In this document: piece after piece, positions 19,595 through 29,308 of the stretch
Numbering within the stretch: the first letter of the stretch is position 1
Layout of the letters: each line of letters opens with the position of its first letter
Assembly (NCBI GenBank): GCA_900315705.1
Contig: ONAB01000015.1
Coordinates: 1-62,280, forward strand
Reading direction: 5' to 3'
Length of the DNA stretch: 62,280 nucleotides
Source: an uncultured Bacteroidales bacterium
GTDB lineage: Bacteria; Bacteroidota; Bacteroidia; Bacteroidales; WCHB1-69
Made by a program: the position numbers and the translations under genes
The notes under the pieces: model-generated
Seen by the model: only the letters and a program-made list of their open reading frames with translations
Databases searched by the model: none
What the model was told of the DNA's origin: nothing

Positions 19595-20626
19595 ATGACC
19601 GATATACGCACTCTTACCTACGAGGAACTCGAGCAGTTTATCTTCTCCATCAATGAAAAAAAATTCAGGGCCAAGCAGGTGTGGACCTGGCTCTGGAAAA
19701 AAGGGGCCGGCAGCTACGATGAGATGACCGATCTTTCGCTGGCCCTGCGCGCGCAGCTGGCCGAGCACTTCACCTTCCAAAGGGCCGTGATAGACCAGGA
19801 GGTGCACAGTCGCGACAAGTCCGCGAAATTCACCTTCCGTCTGCACGACGACCGTATGGTGGAGGGCGTGCTCATCCCCTCCGGCGACCGCGTCACCGCC
19901 TGCGTCTCCTCCCAGGTGGGCTGCCCGCTGCGCTGCACGTTCTGCGCCACCGGCACGATGGGCTTTGTGCGCAACCTACACTTTGCCGAGATTGTGGATG
20001 AGTACGTGCTGATGAACCGGCGTGCCCAGGAGTTGTACGGCAACACCATCACCAACATCGTGTTTATGGGGATGGGCGAGCCGCTGCTCAACTTCGACAA
20101 CGTGATGACGGCCATCGACAAGCTTACCGCCCCCGACGGCTTTGGCCTGTCGCCCACGCGCATCACCCTCTCCACGGCTGGCGTGGTGAAGGGTATCAAG
20201 GCCCTCGCCGAACGCAAGTTTGCCTGCGGACTGGCGGTCTCCCTCCACAGCGCGGAACCTGCTGTGCGCGAGGTTATAATGCCCGTTACGGAGCACAACA
20301 GCCTCCACGACCTGCAAGCCGCCCTGCTCAATTTCCACCAGAAAACGGGGCAGCGCATCACCTTCGAGTACATCCTGTTGAGCAAGATCAACGACTCGCT
20401 GCAGGCAGCCGAGAAGTTGGCCCGCTATTGCCGTCCATTCCCTGTGAAAATCAATATTATAGAGTATAATGAAACCGAGGGCGGCCTCTACCACCGCTCC
20501 TATCCCAACCAGCGCGAGGAGTTTATCCAGTACCTCAAGGACCGCAATATGGTGGTCAATGTGCGCCAAAGCAAGGGCCAGGACATTGCCGCCGCCTGTG
20601 GACAGTTGGTGAAAGGAAAGAAGTGA
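19595..20626 (+). CDS. rlmN: 23S rRNA (adenine(2503)-C(2))-methyltransferase RlmN
   Basis: This 343-residue radical-SAM enzyme methylates C2 of A2503 in 23S rRNA and A37 in some tRNAs. The [4Fe-4S]-binding CxxxCxxC is C110, C114, C117 in VGCPLRCTFCATG. The GMGEPLLNFDNV block, ISLSTAGVVKGI-type block and the C-terminal SKGQDIAAACGQL, with the methyl-carrying Cys, are all present. The start is the ATG at 19595; an in-frame TTG two codons earlier abuts the stop of the preceding gene. It is probably co-transcribed with the kinase/RapZ-C fusion. Confidence 0.96.
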   Translation: MTDIRTLTYEELEQFIFSINEKKFRAKQVWTWLWKKGAGSYDEMTDLSLALRAQLAEHFTFQRAVIDQEVHSRDKSAKFTFRLHDDRMVEGVLIPSGDRVTACVSSQVGCPLRCTFCATGTMGFVRNLHFAEIVDEYVLMNRRAQELYGNTITNIVFMGMGEPLLNFDNVMTAIDKLTAPDGFGLSPTRITLSTAGVVKGIKALAERKFACGLAVSLHSAEPAVREVIMPVTEHNSLHDLQAALLNFHQKTGQRITFEYILLSKINDSLQAAEKLARYCRPFPVKINIIEYNETEGGLYHRSYPNQREEFIQYLKDRNMVVNVRQSKGQDIAAACGQLVKGKK

Positions 20627-20644
20627 CGACATCACTATTTTTCG

Positions 20645-20652
20645 TATTTTTG
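20645..20652 (+). promoter_or_regulatory. -7 element for the outer-membrane protein/waaA operon
   Basis: TATTTTTG fits TAnnTTTG, 23 bases before the ATG at 20676. Confidence 0.58.
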
Positions 20653-20675
20653 CCCCGTTTTATACGCTACGGAAA

Positions 20676-21473
20676 ATGAAAAGAACACTTACCCTGATAT
20701 TACTTTGTTGCCTGTCGGCGCTGACCTTGTCGGCACAGTCGTACCGCACCGACTTCTCGAGCAAAGATTATGTGGACACGCCTGCCACAATGCTTTGGCT
20801 TGGCCCCAGTCTCTCGGGCCAACTCCCGATGGGGGCTCTCAAGCAGACCTTCAAGGCCAACCTGGCCCTCGGCGCCAATTTCACCGCCAAGACCAAAAAG
20901 AATTGGACGTTTGACCTCAGTTTCAGCTATATGTTCGGCAGCAACCTGCGCGACAAGAGCGCCTCTTTCCTGGGCGATATGGTCAACGAGGTGGGCGGCG
21001 AATACCTCATCCTCGACGGCAACGGCCTCGAATCGCAACTCTACTTCGAGGGTCGCTACTGGTACGTGGGCCCGAGCGTCGGCAAGGTCATTCCCGTGAA
21101 CCGCTGGAAAAACTCCGGCATCTGGATCCGCTTCGGTGCTGGCTACTTCGGCCACAAAATCCGCATCAATGACTACGACAACCAGGTGCCCCAGCTGATG
21201 GATGACTACAAGAAGCTCTACGACCACCGCTCAGCCGGTTTCGCGATGAACCAGTTCATCGGTTATCTGTTCATCCAGAAAAACAGAATCCTCAACTTTT
21301 ACGGCGGCATAGAGTTTTATGAGATATGGACGAAGCCTAACCGCAACTATGTTTTCCCGGAGGGCCCGACCGCCAATATGAAAAGCAAGTTCAGCGGCCT
21401 TGTCGGCCTCAAGATAGGCTGGAACATCCCGCTGTACGAAAAGAAGTCAGTGACTACATTTTACTACAACTAA
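20676..21473 (+). CDS. Putative outer-membrane beta-barrel protein
   Basis: This 265-residue protein has a signal peptide (MKRTLTLILLCCLSALTLSAQ, cut after SAQ). The rest is alternating aromatic/hydrophobic strands (FDLSFSYMFGS, SGIWIRFGAGYFGHKI, GLVGLKIGWNIPL), typical of a small outer-membrane barrel. It ends with aromatic residues (TTFYYN), though not the classical terminal Phe. I do not recognise a named family. It lies 3 bp before waaA, so it may serve outer-membrane or LPS biology; no specific function can be assigned. Confidence 0.75.
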   Translation: MKRTLTLILLCCLSALTLSAQSYRTDFSSKDYVDTPATMLWLGPSLSGQLPMGALKQTFKANLALGANFTAKTKKNWTFDLSFSYMFGSNLRDKSASFLGDMVNEVGGEYLILDGNGLESQLYFEGRYWYVGPSVGKVIPVNRWKNSGIWIRFGAGYFGHKIRINDYDNQVPQLMDDYKKLYDHRSAGFAMNQFIGYLFIQKNRILNFYGGIEFYEIWTKPNRNYVFPEGPTANMKSKFSGLVGLKIGWNIPLYEKKSVTTFYYN

Positions 21474-21476
21474 GGT

Positions 21477-22709
21477 ATGCGCCTACTCTACACCATCGGC
21501 ATTTTCTTCTACCGCATCGCCATTGCCATTGCGGCCCTTTTCCAAAAGAAGGCCCGGTTATGGCAGCAGGGGCGAAAGGGGGAGTTTGCGCGTCTGTCGG
21601 CCGCTTTTGCGGGGCAGCCGCGGCCGGTGTGGGTGCACAGCGCCTCCCTTGGCGAGTACGAGCAGGCGCGCCCGCTCATCGAGCGCATCAAAAAGGAACG
21701 CCCCGACGTGAAGGTGCTGGCCACTTTCTTCTCGCCCTCGGGCTATGAGGTGCGCAAAAACGACACCCTGCCCGACTATGTCTTCTACCTGCCGATGGAC
21801 TTTCCCCGCAATGTGCGCCGCTTTTTGGACATCGTTAACCCGCAGGCCGCGGTTTTTGTCAAATATGAGTATTGGTACAACTATCTTATAGAATTAAAAA
21901 ACAGGAAGATACCATTTTATCACATCTGTGCCATCTTCCGTCCCACGCAATATCTCTTCAAACCTGTGGGGCGCTGGTTCGCGAGCCAGTTGCACCACTC
22001 CAGCGGATTCTTTGTACAGAACGAGGCGTCGGCCCGCCTGCTGGAGGGCATCGGCATCCGGCAGTGCGTGGTGTGTGGCGACACCCGTTTCGACCGCGTG
22101 CACGCCATCGCCAGCCAACCCTATACCCTCGACTTTGTGGAGGCTTTCCGTGGCAACAGCAGGCTCGTTGTGGCCGGCAGCACCTGGGCCCCCGACGAGC
22201 AGGTGCTGGCCACGGTGCTCTCTCATCTGCAAGGGTACAAGATGATTGTGGCCCCGCACGAGCTGCACCGTACCGAAGAGACGGTGCAATTTTTCAGCAA
22301 CTTCAAAGTGGTGAAATACAGCGAGATGGAAGGCAAGAATCTGGCAGAGTACGATGTGCTGTTGCTCAACACCATCGGCCTGCTTAGCAAGGTTTATAAA
22401 TACAGCACCCTCTCGTATGTGGGCGGGGCTTTCAAGACGGGCCTGCACAATATTCTCGAAGCTGCTGTCTTCGGCGTGCCTCTCTTCTTCGGCCCGGAGT
22501 ACTGGAAGTTCAACGAAGCCGTGGAATTGGTGCAGCAGAAGGGGGCTTTCTCCATCCGCACCCCCGAGGAGATGGAAGGAATTGTCCGTCGTTTTGACGA
22601 AGAACCCGATTTTTATGACAAAACCTGCGCCATTTGCCGCCAATATGTGGAGGCCAACATCGGCGCTTGCGATAGAATCTATAACATCATCAAAAATTCA
22701 ATACAATGA
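21477..22709 (+). CDS. waaA: 3-deoxy-D-manno-octulosonic acid (Kdo) transferase
   Basis: This 410-residue GT30 enzyme has an N-terminal membrane anchor (LLYTIGIFFYRIAIAIAALF). It transfers Kdo from CMP-Kdo to lipid A precursor on the inner face of the cytoplasmic membrane. Family features: VWVHSASLGEYEQARPLIE with the catalytic Glu, then VFVKYEYWYNYL, VVAGSTWAPDEQVLA, VAPHELHR and YVGGAFKTGLHNILEAAVFGVPLFFGP. Its 3' end overlaps the lemA start by 4 bp (ATGA), a sign of translational coupling. Confidence 0.95.
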   Translation: MRLLYTIGIFFYRIAIAIAALFQKKARLWQQGRKGEFARLSAAFAGQPRPVWVHSASLGEYEQARPLIERIKKERPDVKVLATFFSPSGYEVRKNDTLPDYVFYLPMDFPRNVRRFLDIVNPQAAVFVKYEYWYNYLIELKNRKIPFYHICAIFRPTQYLFKPVGRWFASQLHHSSGFFVQNEASARLLEGIGIRQCVVCGDTRFDRVHAIASQPYTLDFVEAFRGNSRLVVAGSTWAPDEQVLATVLSHLQGYKMIVAPHELHRTEETVQFFSNFKVVKYSEMEGKNLAEYDVLLLNTIGLLSKVYKYSTLSYVGGAFKTGLHNILEAAVFGVPLFFGPEYWKFNEAVELVQQKGAFSIRTPEEMEGIVRRFDEEPDFYDKTCAICRQYVEANIGACDRIYNIIKNSIQ

Positions 22710-23305
22710 AAGGATTATCTAAAACACTCATCCTGGTGGTCATTATCGTGATTGCCTTGATTGCTTTATTCATCGGCCCTTACAACAAGATGGTCAGCAA
22801 AGAGGAGACCTGTTCCCAGGCTTGGGCTAATGTGGAAAACGCCTATCAGCGTCGTGCCGACCTTATTCCGAATTTGGTGAAGGCTGTGCAGGGTGCTGCC
22901 GATTTTGAGAAGAAAACACTGGAGGCTGTAATCAACGCCCGCGCTAAGGCCACTTCTGTGCAAGTGGATCCCTCCAATCTTACGGAAGAGTCGATCGCGA
23001 AGTTCCAGGCCGCCCAGGACGAACTCAGCTCTGCCTTGAGCCGCCTGCTTGTGGTCATTGAGCGCTATCCGGAACTCAAGGCCAACCAGAACTTCTTGGA
23101 ACTGCAGTCTCAGTTGGAAGGCACCGAGAACCGTATTTCGGTGGAACGCAACAAATATAATGAAACCGTGCAGGACTACAACTCCTACATTCGCAAGTTC
23201 CCGAACAACATTGTGGCTGGTGTTTGCAACTTCGAGAAGAAGGGTTATTTCAAGGCCGCTGAGGGCGCCGACAAGGCTCCTGAAGTGGAATTCAATTTCG
23301 ACTAA
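22706..23305 (+). CDS. lemA: LemA family membrane protein
   Basis: This 199-residue protein has one N-terminal membrane helix (TLILVVIIVIALIALFI) and the LemA core of long helices (CSQAWANVENAYQRRADLIPNLV, then ENRISVERNKYNETVQDYN and KFPNNIVAGVCNF). The N-terminus is short and outside in the usual model. The function of the family is unclear; LemA and TPM-domain genes are often paired, as here. It overlaps waaA by 4 bp and is followed after 10 bp by the TPM gene. Confidence 0.95.
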   Translation: MKGLSKTLILVVIIVIALIALFIGPYNKMVSKEETCSQAWANVENAYQRRADLIPNLVKAVQGAADFEKKTLEAVINARAKATSVQVDPSNLTEESIAKFQAAQDELSSALSRLLVVIERYPELKANQNFLELQSQLEGTENRISVERNKYNETVQDYNSYIRKFPNNIVAGVCNFEKKGYFKAAEGADKAPEVEFNFD

Positions 23306-23315
23306 TCGGAATTAG

Positions 23316-24116
23316 ATGAAAAGACTGCTGTTCTGTCTCTTCTTTGCCGTGTTCTGCCTTGCAGGCGCGGCCAAAGGCTTGTTGGACCCGATTCCCGACA
23401 AGCCCGATCCCCCGCGGCTGGTCAACGACTTTGCGGGTGTGATGACGCGTATGGAGGTGGCGGAACTGGAGCAGCGTTTGGTGGCCTTCAACGACACCAC
23501 CACCAATGTCATCTGCGTGGTTACCGTGGAAAAACTGGGCCGCTACACGGCAGCGCAGTTCGCATACGAGATTGGCGATCGGTGGGGCGTGCGTTCCGAG
23601 GACAAGCGCAACGGTGTGGTCATCCTCATCAAGCCCTCCACGGGCAACGGCGACGGGGATGTCTATATCTCGGTGGGCTACGATCTGGAGCCGGTGATTA
23701 CCGACGCCATAGCCAAACGCATCATTGAGAAAAAGATGGTGCCCGAGTTAAGTCAGGGCCATTACAAGGCGGCCATCGACTCGGCGTTGGCATACATTCT
23801 GCCCCTTGCGGCGGGCGAGATTTCCGAAGTCAGGCTTTACGACCACGATAACGGCTCGCTCTTCGGGTTGATTGTCGCCATCATCATCATTGTCGCAGTG
23901 CTGTATGTGATCGGAAAAAAGACCAACAGCAATGGCGATCACGGCGGCCATTACACCGGCGGCAGTGGCAGCACCATCTTCATCGATCCCTTCCCGTACG
24001 GCAACTACGGCGGCTCCGGCGGCAGCTTTGGCGGCGGCAGCTTTGGAGGAGGAGGCTTCGGTGGCTTCGGCGGTGGCGGCGGCTTCGGTGGCGGCGGCGC
24101 GGGAGGCAAATTCTAA
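23316..24116 (+). CDS. TPM-domain protein with glycine-rich tail
   Basis: This 266-residue protein has a signal peptide (to about residue 19) and a TPM domain (about 33-160; VNDFAGVMTRMEVAELEQRL, VVTVEKLGRYTAAQFAYEIGDRWGV, GVVILIKPS). A single transmembrane helix (LFGLIVAIIIIVAVLYVI) is followed by a tail of about 45 residues that is mostly Gly, Ser and Phe. TPM domains have been linked to phosphatase activity and photosystem II repair in plants; the bacterial role is not settled. The pairing with lemA is conserved in many genomes and suggests a joint envelope function. Confidence 0.92.
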   Translation: MKRLLFCLFFAVFCLAGAAKGLLDPIPDKPDPPRLVNDFAGVMTRMEVAELEQRLVAFNDTTTNVICVVTVEKLGRYTAAQFAYEIGDRWGVRSEDKRNGVVILIKPSTGNGDGDVYISVGYDLEPVITDAIAKRIIEKKMVPELSQGHYKAAIDSALAYILPLAAGEISEVRLYDHDNGSLFGLIVAIIIIVAVLYVIGKKTNSNGDHGGHYTGGSGSTIFIDPFPYGNYGGSGGSFGGGSFGGGGFGGFGGGGGFGGGGAGGKF

Positions 24117-24155
24117 GCGTTTTGCGATTCTGTATAAACTAATATCGACTAAAAG

Positions 24156-25508
24156 ATGGAAACAAACAACAACAGAGGTTTTACCTCCAATGTCGGAGCT
24201 ATTTTGGCCGCGGCCGGCGGGGCTGTCGGCTTGGGCAATGTATGGCGTTTTCCCTATATGTTGGGCAGTAACGGCGGCGGCGCCTTTCTCTTGGTATATG
24301 TCTTTTTCGTGCTGCTGATAGGCATTCCGTTGATGATGAGTGAGTTCATCATCGGACGCCGCGCCCAGCGCAACGTTGTCGGCGCTTTCCGGGTGCTCAG
24401 TCCAAAACACAAGGGCTGGATGCTCGTCGGCATCTTCGGCATTGTCTGCGCTTTCCTCATTTATGCTTTCTACAGCGTGGTGGCCGGCTGGACCCTCAAC
24501 TACATCGTGCTGGCGGCCGGAGGCCGGTTGGCGGGACAGACCCCCGACCGGGTGACGCAAATCTTCTCCGACTTCACGCAGGGCTCGTTTTGGCCGCTCT
24601 GCAATCAGTTCCTCTTCCTTGCCCTCACCGGCTTGGTGGTGATGATGGGTGTGCAGAAGGGCATCGAGAAGGTCTCCAAAATCCTGATGCCCGTGCTTTT
24701 CATCCTGTTATTGCTGATGTGCGTGCGTTCTGTCACGCTCGGAGTCGGAGCCAAGGAGGGTCTTTCGTTCCTCTTCAAGCCCGACTTCAGCAAAATCACG
24801 GGCAGCTGTATCCTCTCGGCTCTCGGCCAGTCGTTCTTCTCTATGAGCATCGGTATGGGTGCGATGATCACCTACGGCTCTTATATTCGCAAGGAGGACA
24901 AGTTGTTCAACACCAGTGTCTGGATTGCCGTGTGCGATTCGCTGGTGGCCATCTTGGCGGGTATCGTCATTTTCCCCGCTGTGTTCGCTTTCAGTATGGA
25001 TCCGGCCAGCGGTCCTGAACTGGTCTATATTGTGTTGCCCAACGTGTTCAACAGTATGCCGGGTGGCGTGGTGTTTGCGGTGGTCTTCTTCTTGCTGCTT
25101 GGCATTGCGGCCCTCACCTCCACCATCTCGCTGTTGGAGATATTGGTGGCCGCCGCGGTGGAGGAATTGCACTGGACGCGCCGGCGTGCCTCCCTGGTTT
25201 GCAGCCTTGTCGTCTTCGTTATCGGCGCTTTCTGCACACTCTCCTTCGGCCCGCTCAAGAATATGACCATTTTCGACAGCACCATTTTCGAGCTTTTTGA
25301 CAAGATAACAGCCTCTTACCTGATGCCCATCGGTGCGTTGATGCTCACCATATTCCTGGGATGGTTTATGCCCAAGGCTGAGGTTAAAGACGAACTCTCC
25401 AACGGCGGCACCATCAAGGCCCGCGCCTTTGAGCTCTACTATTTCGTGTTAAGGTATGTGGCCCCGATCGCCTTGGTTATCATATTGGTGACGGGGATCG
25501 TGGGGTAG
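24156..25508 (+). CDS. Sodium-dependent transporter (neurotransmitter:sodium symporter family)
   Basis: This 450-residue NSS-family protein resembles LeuT/MhsT with about 11-12 helices. The first helix carries the family signature GAVGLGNVWRFPYMLGSNGGGAF with Na+-site residues; helix 6 and helix 8 regions include SFFSMSIGMGAMITYGSY and ALTSTISLLEILVA. It probably imports amino acids using the sodium gradient; the substrate cannot be named. It lies 39 bp after the TPM gene without a visible promoter or terminator between them. Confidence 0.94.
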   Translation: METNNNRGFTSNVGAILAAAGGAVGLGNVWRFPYMLGSNGGGAFLLVYVFFVLLIGIPLMMSEFIIGRRAQRNVVGAFRVLSPKHKGWMLVGIFGIVCAFLIYAFYSVVAGWTLNYIVLAAGGRLAGQTPDRVTQIFSDFTQGSFWPLCNQFLFLALTGLVVMMGVQKGIEKVSKILMPVLFILLLLMCVRSVTLGVGAKEGLSFLFKPDFSKITGSCILSALGQSFFSMSIGMGAMITYGSYIRKEDKLFNTSVWIAVCDSLVAILAGIVIFPAVFAFSMDPASGPELVYIVLPNVFNSMPGGVVFAVVFFLLLGIAALTSTISLLEILVAAAVEELHWTRRRASLVCSLVVFVIGAFCTLSFGPLKNMTIFDSTIFELFDKITASYLMPIGALMLTIFLGWFMPKAEVKDELSNGGTIKARAFELYYFVLRYVAPIALVIILVTGIVG

Positions 25509-25521
25509 GGGTGGAATCTTT

Positions 25522-25868
25522 TCATTCCCTAACGGGATTGGGTGGAAGTTCAGGCGAATAGTTTACCTTTGCTACGCCGGTGGTATCCACGTATTCGCCC
25601 GTCTCAAGGAATTTTGCCAATGACAGAGAAATCTGTGAGAATGGACTCTCCACGGTCTCCAGCTGGCGTCCCATATAGACGTATTCTTCCAATTTTTATT
25701 TTGTATATTTGCCGCGTCATTCTCTTGAGAAGCCGTAGTGACTAAAGGTCTGCTTATCAGTTCAGGAGAATGACTTTTTTGTTTCATCTTTTTTTGTGTT
25801 TTTGGTTTGTCATCCGGGCTACCCTCTATAGGTGCGTTATTTACAAGTTTAGCTTCGTTTTTTTTCAT
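25522..25868 (-). pseudogene. Small hypothetical gene with apparent frameshift
   Basis: From the ATG at 25868 the frame reads MKKNEAKLVNNAPIEGSPDD and stays hydrophilic for ~57 residues. At a run of five A (minus strand, 25693-25697) the coding character moves to the -1 frame. There it continues LEEYVYMGRQLETVESPF and ends ELPPNPVRE with TGA at 25522-25524. One extra A in the run would give a single ORF of about 115 residues. The original frame after the run is Trp-rich and unlike protein. Explanations: sequencing or assembly error in the homopolymer, a true pseudogene, programmed frameshifting, or two separate small genes. The upstream promoter-like element supports expression. I recognise no family. 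Confidence 0.55.
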
Positions 25869-25894
25869 CTCTGAATTTTATAATTTTTTATCTG

Positions 25895-25902
25895 CAAAAT
25901 TA
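25895..25902 (-). promoter_or_regulatory. -7 element for the frameshifted small gene
   Basis: TAATTTTG on the minus strand fits TAnnTTTG, 26 bases before the ATG at 25868; CTTG about 20 bp further upstream may be the -33 box. Confidence 0.5.
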
Positions 25903-26170
25903 CAAAATCAAAGCAAAGGAATCAAGCGTGTAAAAACACTTAATTCGTTAAAAATCAAAACAATAAAAACGACAATTTTCGATATAAAAGTTGCCGTTTT
26001 AGTAAAGAAAATTGCAAATTGCAGAAAAAGCACAAAACCACACTTCTCCACGACACGGGTGTGCCATCTGGAATTTTGGAAGATTTTAGACGTAAGGGCG
26101 CATTTTCCGTTCACTCCATACCCTGCCGGCACCTACATCGACCCGGAGTGAGCGTAACGAGGAAGGTGAT
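25903..26170. other. AT-rich intergenic stretch, no gene seen
   Basis: Short frames exist on both strands here but lack family resemblance and a start context. Apart from an A-rich composition I see no structured feature. Confidence 0.5.
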
Positions 26171-26210
26171 TAAGAATTCTTCATTCTCAATTCTTAATTC
26201 TTAATTCTAT
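26171..26210. repeat. Heptad array (TTAATTC type) at the nagB stop codon
   Basis: The 7-bp unit TTAATTC repeats with slight decay and runs directly into the 3' end of nagB. Because the unit holds TAA on the minus strand and 7 is not a multiple of 3, it places stops in all frames just after the gene. Confidence 0.6.
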
Positions 26211-27002
26211 TTACAGGTTCTCCTTTTCGATATCCTTGAAATACTTGACGGTGCCGTAGGTGAGTTCGTCGCAGGCGGCATCGTCGCAGACAATGATGCC
26301 CTTGGGGTGCATCTGCAGCACGCTGACAGTCCACATCTGGCTGACGGCACCCTCGATGGCGTGCGCCAGGGCGCGGGCTTTGTTGTGTCCGTTGGCCAGG
26401 ATCATCACCTCGCGCGCGTCCATCACCGTGCCCACACCGACGGTGAGGGCGGTCTTGGGCACCTTGTTCACGTCGTTGTCGAAGAAGCGGGAGTTGGCGA
26501 TGATGGTGTCCGTGGTCAAGGTCTTCACGCGCGTGCGGGAGGTCAGCGACGAGCCCGGCTCGTTGAAAGCAATGTGCCCGTCGGGACCGATGCCGCCCAT
26601 AAAGAGGTCGATGCCCCCGTACGACTGGATCTTCGCCTCATAGCGGGCGCACTCCGCCTCCAAGTCCTCGGCATTGCCGTTCAGGATGTTGACGTTCTCC
26701 TTCGGGATGTCGATGTGACTGAAGAAGTTGTTCCACATAAAGCTGTGGTAGCTCTCGGGGTGGTCTTCCGCAATCTTGACATATTCGTCCATATTGAAGG
26801 TCACCACGTTCTTGAAGGAGATCTTCCCCTCTTTATGCAAGCGCACCAGTTCGCGGTAGGTGCCGATGGGCGTGGACCCAGTGGGCAATCCCAATACAAA
26901 AGGTTTCTTTTCTGTTGGGTTAAAGGCGTTGATGCGCTCCACAATGTGGTTGGCCGCCCATTTTGACATTTCGTCGTAGTTCTTTTCGATGATAACTCGC
27001 AT
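26211..27002 (-). CDS. nagB: Glucosamine-6-phosphate deaminase
   Basis: This 263-residue enzyme converts glucosamine-6-phosphate to fructose-6-phosphate and ammonia in amino-sugar catabolism. Blocks seen: [16 protein letters not shown] (phosphate binding), FNMDEYV with the catalytic Asp near residue 71, and [18 protein letters not shown] with the Asp/His/Glu active-site triad. Length and composition match the hexameric NagB type. It lies 17 bp after the DUF4954 gene, so both are probably one unit. Confidence 0.96.
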   Translation of the reverse strand: MRVIIEKNYDEMSKWAANHIVERINAFNPTEKKPFVLGLPTGSTPIGTYRELVRLHKEGKISFKNVVTFNMDEYVKIAEDHPESYHSFMWNNFFSHIDIPKENVNILNGNAEDLEAECARYEAKIQSYGGIDLFMGGIGPDGHIAFNEPGSSLTSRTRVKTLTTDTIIANSRFFDNDVNKVPKTALTVGVGTVMDAREVMILANGHNKARALAHAIEGAVSQMWTVSVLQMHPKGIIVCDDAACDELTYGTVKYFKDIEKENL

Positions 27003-27019
27003 AATAGTGGTTGAGTTTA

Positions 27020-29218
27020 TTACATATTATTCTTAAACAATTGAATCATTTTTTCCGTCTCCTCCCGGATTTGCTTGACAAAACTCACCTCATCCAATTC
27101 ACCGATGACGGCAATCTTCTCCTCCTCGTTGCGGAAGGTGGCGTTGCGGAAGGGGTTGTCATAGTCCTTCTTGCGGGAGATATAGACTTGGTCGCAGATG
27201 AACTGCTGCACTTGGCAGGCCTTTTCCAAAATCTCTTTCCACAGGGCCGGGGTCAAAGTGTCGGCACGGTCCAGATAGAGGAACCGCAGCGACGAGAAAG
27301 CGTGGCGCAGCTTCTCCACAGGGTATTGCTCCCACATCTCGTTGTATCGCTGGTGGATATCTTCCCACGAGTTAAGGACTCCTTTGTTAATATCGCGGCG
27401 GAGTTTCTCCACATCGTCGCCGGTCACCAATTGCCCTCCGAGGTTGATCCACTCGCGTTGCTCCTTGCGGCGGAGCTTTTCGCATAAAGTCTCGAATTGT
27501 TCTTTGGGATGGGCATCCAGATACAAGGCGATGTTTTTCGCACCATAGTAAAGCAGCATATCGCCGTAGGCGTGGTAGGATTCGTAAGGTTTGAGAATGC
27601 GCACTCTGCGCTTGCCGTGCTCCATACCCTCGCCGAAAACCTCCAGCTTCTTCGCTGTTTCGGGATCGTGGTTCAGCAGCTGCCGCCCTGTGTTGATGAG
27701 CTCGTCGCGGGAGATGGACTCGTCATAGCGGTTTTCGGAGCGCAGAAGGGCCTTGGCCGTCCAGATTTCAAGGAGCTTGCGGGCTTCAATGGCCTCCTCC
27801 ATCGTGTCGGGGGCGAAGGTCTCGAACTCGATGTGCTGGATGCGGCGCTTCCGCTTGTCGCGCTTCTGATATTTGGAGGTGTTGCGCGCAATGGCGTACA
27901 TATTGTACATCCACCAGTAGGCGGGCATCACCTGCAACTCGTCGTCCGCAGTGTTGTTGCTCACTAAACTGAAGGGCAGCATTATGTTGAGTTCGTTGGG
28001 GTAGTCGGCCTTCGACAGCAGGGTGAAAGAGGCGAACTTGGAGGAGTGCTTGACCGACGAGCAGAGGCCGGGCCAGAAGCCGCGGCTGGCCACAATCTCA
28101 CCGTCGGTGGCGCGACTGTTGTGGTTGGAGCCGATGGTGGCGCCGGCGGCCATATTGCTCTGGCCCATCACGCACGCCGAGATGAGGAACGAGTTGTTAT
28201 GGTGCTGCTCGTGCGACGGGAAGATGAGGTTGTTCAGCACCTCGCAACACGAGATGGTCGAGTTGTCGCCCAACACCGAATAGATGAGGCGTGCCCCGTA
28301 CTTGAGGTTGCAGTTGTCGCCCAGCACGAAACGGGTGCCCACCACGGAGTAGAAGATACGGCAGCCGTAGCCGGTGATGCCGTTCACCAAGATCACACCC
28401 TCCCCGATCTGTGTGGGTTCCTCCTCCGAGGAGTTGATGGTCACGTTCTTCAGTTTGGAAGCGCCCTTGATGTAGGCACACGGCCCGATCTTGGCATCCT
28501 TCAGAATCCAGCAGTTCTTGATGACGCAGCCTTCGCCGATGGTGCCGTAGTAGCCGCGCCGGTTGTCAAAAGAGTTCTGCGTAATCTCAAACAGCCGATC
28601 CTGCAGCTTCTTGTCGTCCCGGTATTTGGCCCACAAATAGGCATCCGAGGTTATCATCCCGTCGAAGGGCAGGATGCCGCGTCCGCCGCCTTCGTTCATC
28701 ACCTCCAACCACACACGCACATCCTCGGGCTCGCCCTCCTTGAGGATGCCGTTGCCGAACTTGGAGTGGTCGGTGGTCGATAACTCCTGGATGTTGAAGA
28801 GGATGCAACGGTCGCCGATAATGTAGTTGGCCATATAGTGCACATCGTGGATGGCCGCGTCGTCGCCAATATCGCACGATACGATGCTGCTGCCCGTGAT
28901 GCCTACAGGCACGCGTAGGTCGTGGTACTGCAGTATCTCGTTGCGGATACGGCCGATGCGCACCATCCCGAAGAAACGGTTGTTCATCACCATTGTGGTG
29001 TCAAACTCGTCCGTCACCCAGATGTCGTCCCAATTGGTGGCCGTGTTAGCGTTCTTCACCAGTCGCTCCACTTCGTCGGAACGAAGATGGCGCCAACCGC
29101 CTTCGGGATGTTTCACCTGCTGATTGCGGAAATAGTATTCATCGTAGTTATGAAGATATTTATCCTCAATGAAATTCTTGTAAATGCGGTCGTATGAAAG
29201 TATTGTGACGCGATCCAT
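27020..29218 (-). CDS. DUF4954 family protein (left-handed beta-helix, acyltransferase-like)
   Basis: This 732-residue protein has a central region (about 130-420) of hexapeptide-like turns ([53 protein letters not shown]), suggesting a left-handed beta-helix as in sugar nucleotidyl- and acyltransferases. It matches the Bacteroidota/Spirochaete DUF4954 family. The C-terminal ~300 residues are helical and unassigned. I chose the ATG at 29218 ([19 protein letters not shown]); the frame upstream overlaps the -7 element. Its place before nagB suggests a role in amino-sugar or hexose-phosphate metabolism, but this is inference. Confidence 0.88.
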   Translation of the reverse strand: MDRVTILSYDRIYKNFIEDKYLHNYDEYYFRNQQVKHPEGGWRHLRSDEVERLVKNANTATNWDDIWVTDEFDTTMVMNNRFFGMVRIGRIRNEILQYHDLRVPVGITGSSIVSCDIGDDAAIHDVHYMANYIIGDRCILFNIQELSTTDHSKFGNGILKEGEPEDVRVWLEVMNEGGGRGILPFDGMITSDAYLWAKYRDDKKLQDRLFEITQNSFDNRRGYYGTIGEGCVIKNCWILKDAKIGPCAYIKGASKLKNVTINSSEEEPTQIGEGVILVNGITGYGCRIFYSVVGTRFVLGDNCNLKYGARLIYSVLGDNSTISCCEVLNNLIFPSHEQHHNNSFLISACVMGQSNMAAGATIGSNHNSRATDGEIVASRGFWPGLCSSVKHSSKFASFTLLSKADYPNELNIMLPFSLVSNNTADDELQVMPAYWWMYNMYAIARNTSKYQKRDKRKRRIQHIEFETFAPDTMEEAIEARKLLEIWTAKALLRSENRYDESISRDELINTGRQLLNHDPETAKKLEVFGEGMEHGKRRVRILKPYESYHAYGDMLLYYGAKNIALYLDAHPKEQFETLCEKLRRKEQREWINLGGQLVTGDDVEKLRRDINKGVLNSWEDIHQRYNEMWEQYPVEKLRHAFSSLRFLYLDRADTLTPALWKEILEKACQVQQFICDQVYISRKKDYDNPFRNATFRNEEEKIAVIGELDEVSFVKQIREETEKMIQLFKNNM

Positions 29219-29239
29219 AAGCTTTGGATTTAAAAAGGG

Positions 29240-29247
29240 CAAAACTA
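29240..29247 (-). promoter_or_regulatory. -7 element for the DUF4954-nagB unit
   Basis: TAGTTTTG on the minus strand fits TAnnTTTG, 21 bases before the ATG at 29218. Confidence 0.58.
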
Positions 29248-29308
29248 AAAAAAAAGAGAGATTGATGCCCGATGCCAATCCTCTTTTAAGTTTTTTTAAC
29301 GAGATGAA

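Noticed and set aside
25500-25535. Hairpin-like sequence at the end of the sodium symporter gene
   Set aside because: The pairing (GGAAT/ATTCC with broken flanks) is weak, has no T tract and overlaps the end of the small minus-strand gene, so I do not call a terminator.
25807-26151. 114-codon plus-strand frame in the gap before nagB
   Set aside because: It begins inside the opposite-strand small gene and has AT-driven composition (Ile/Lys/Phe) without family match or promoter.
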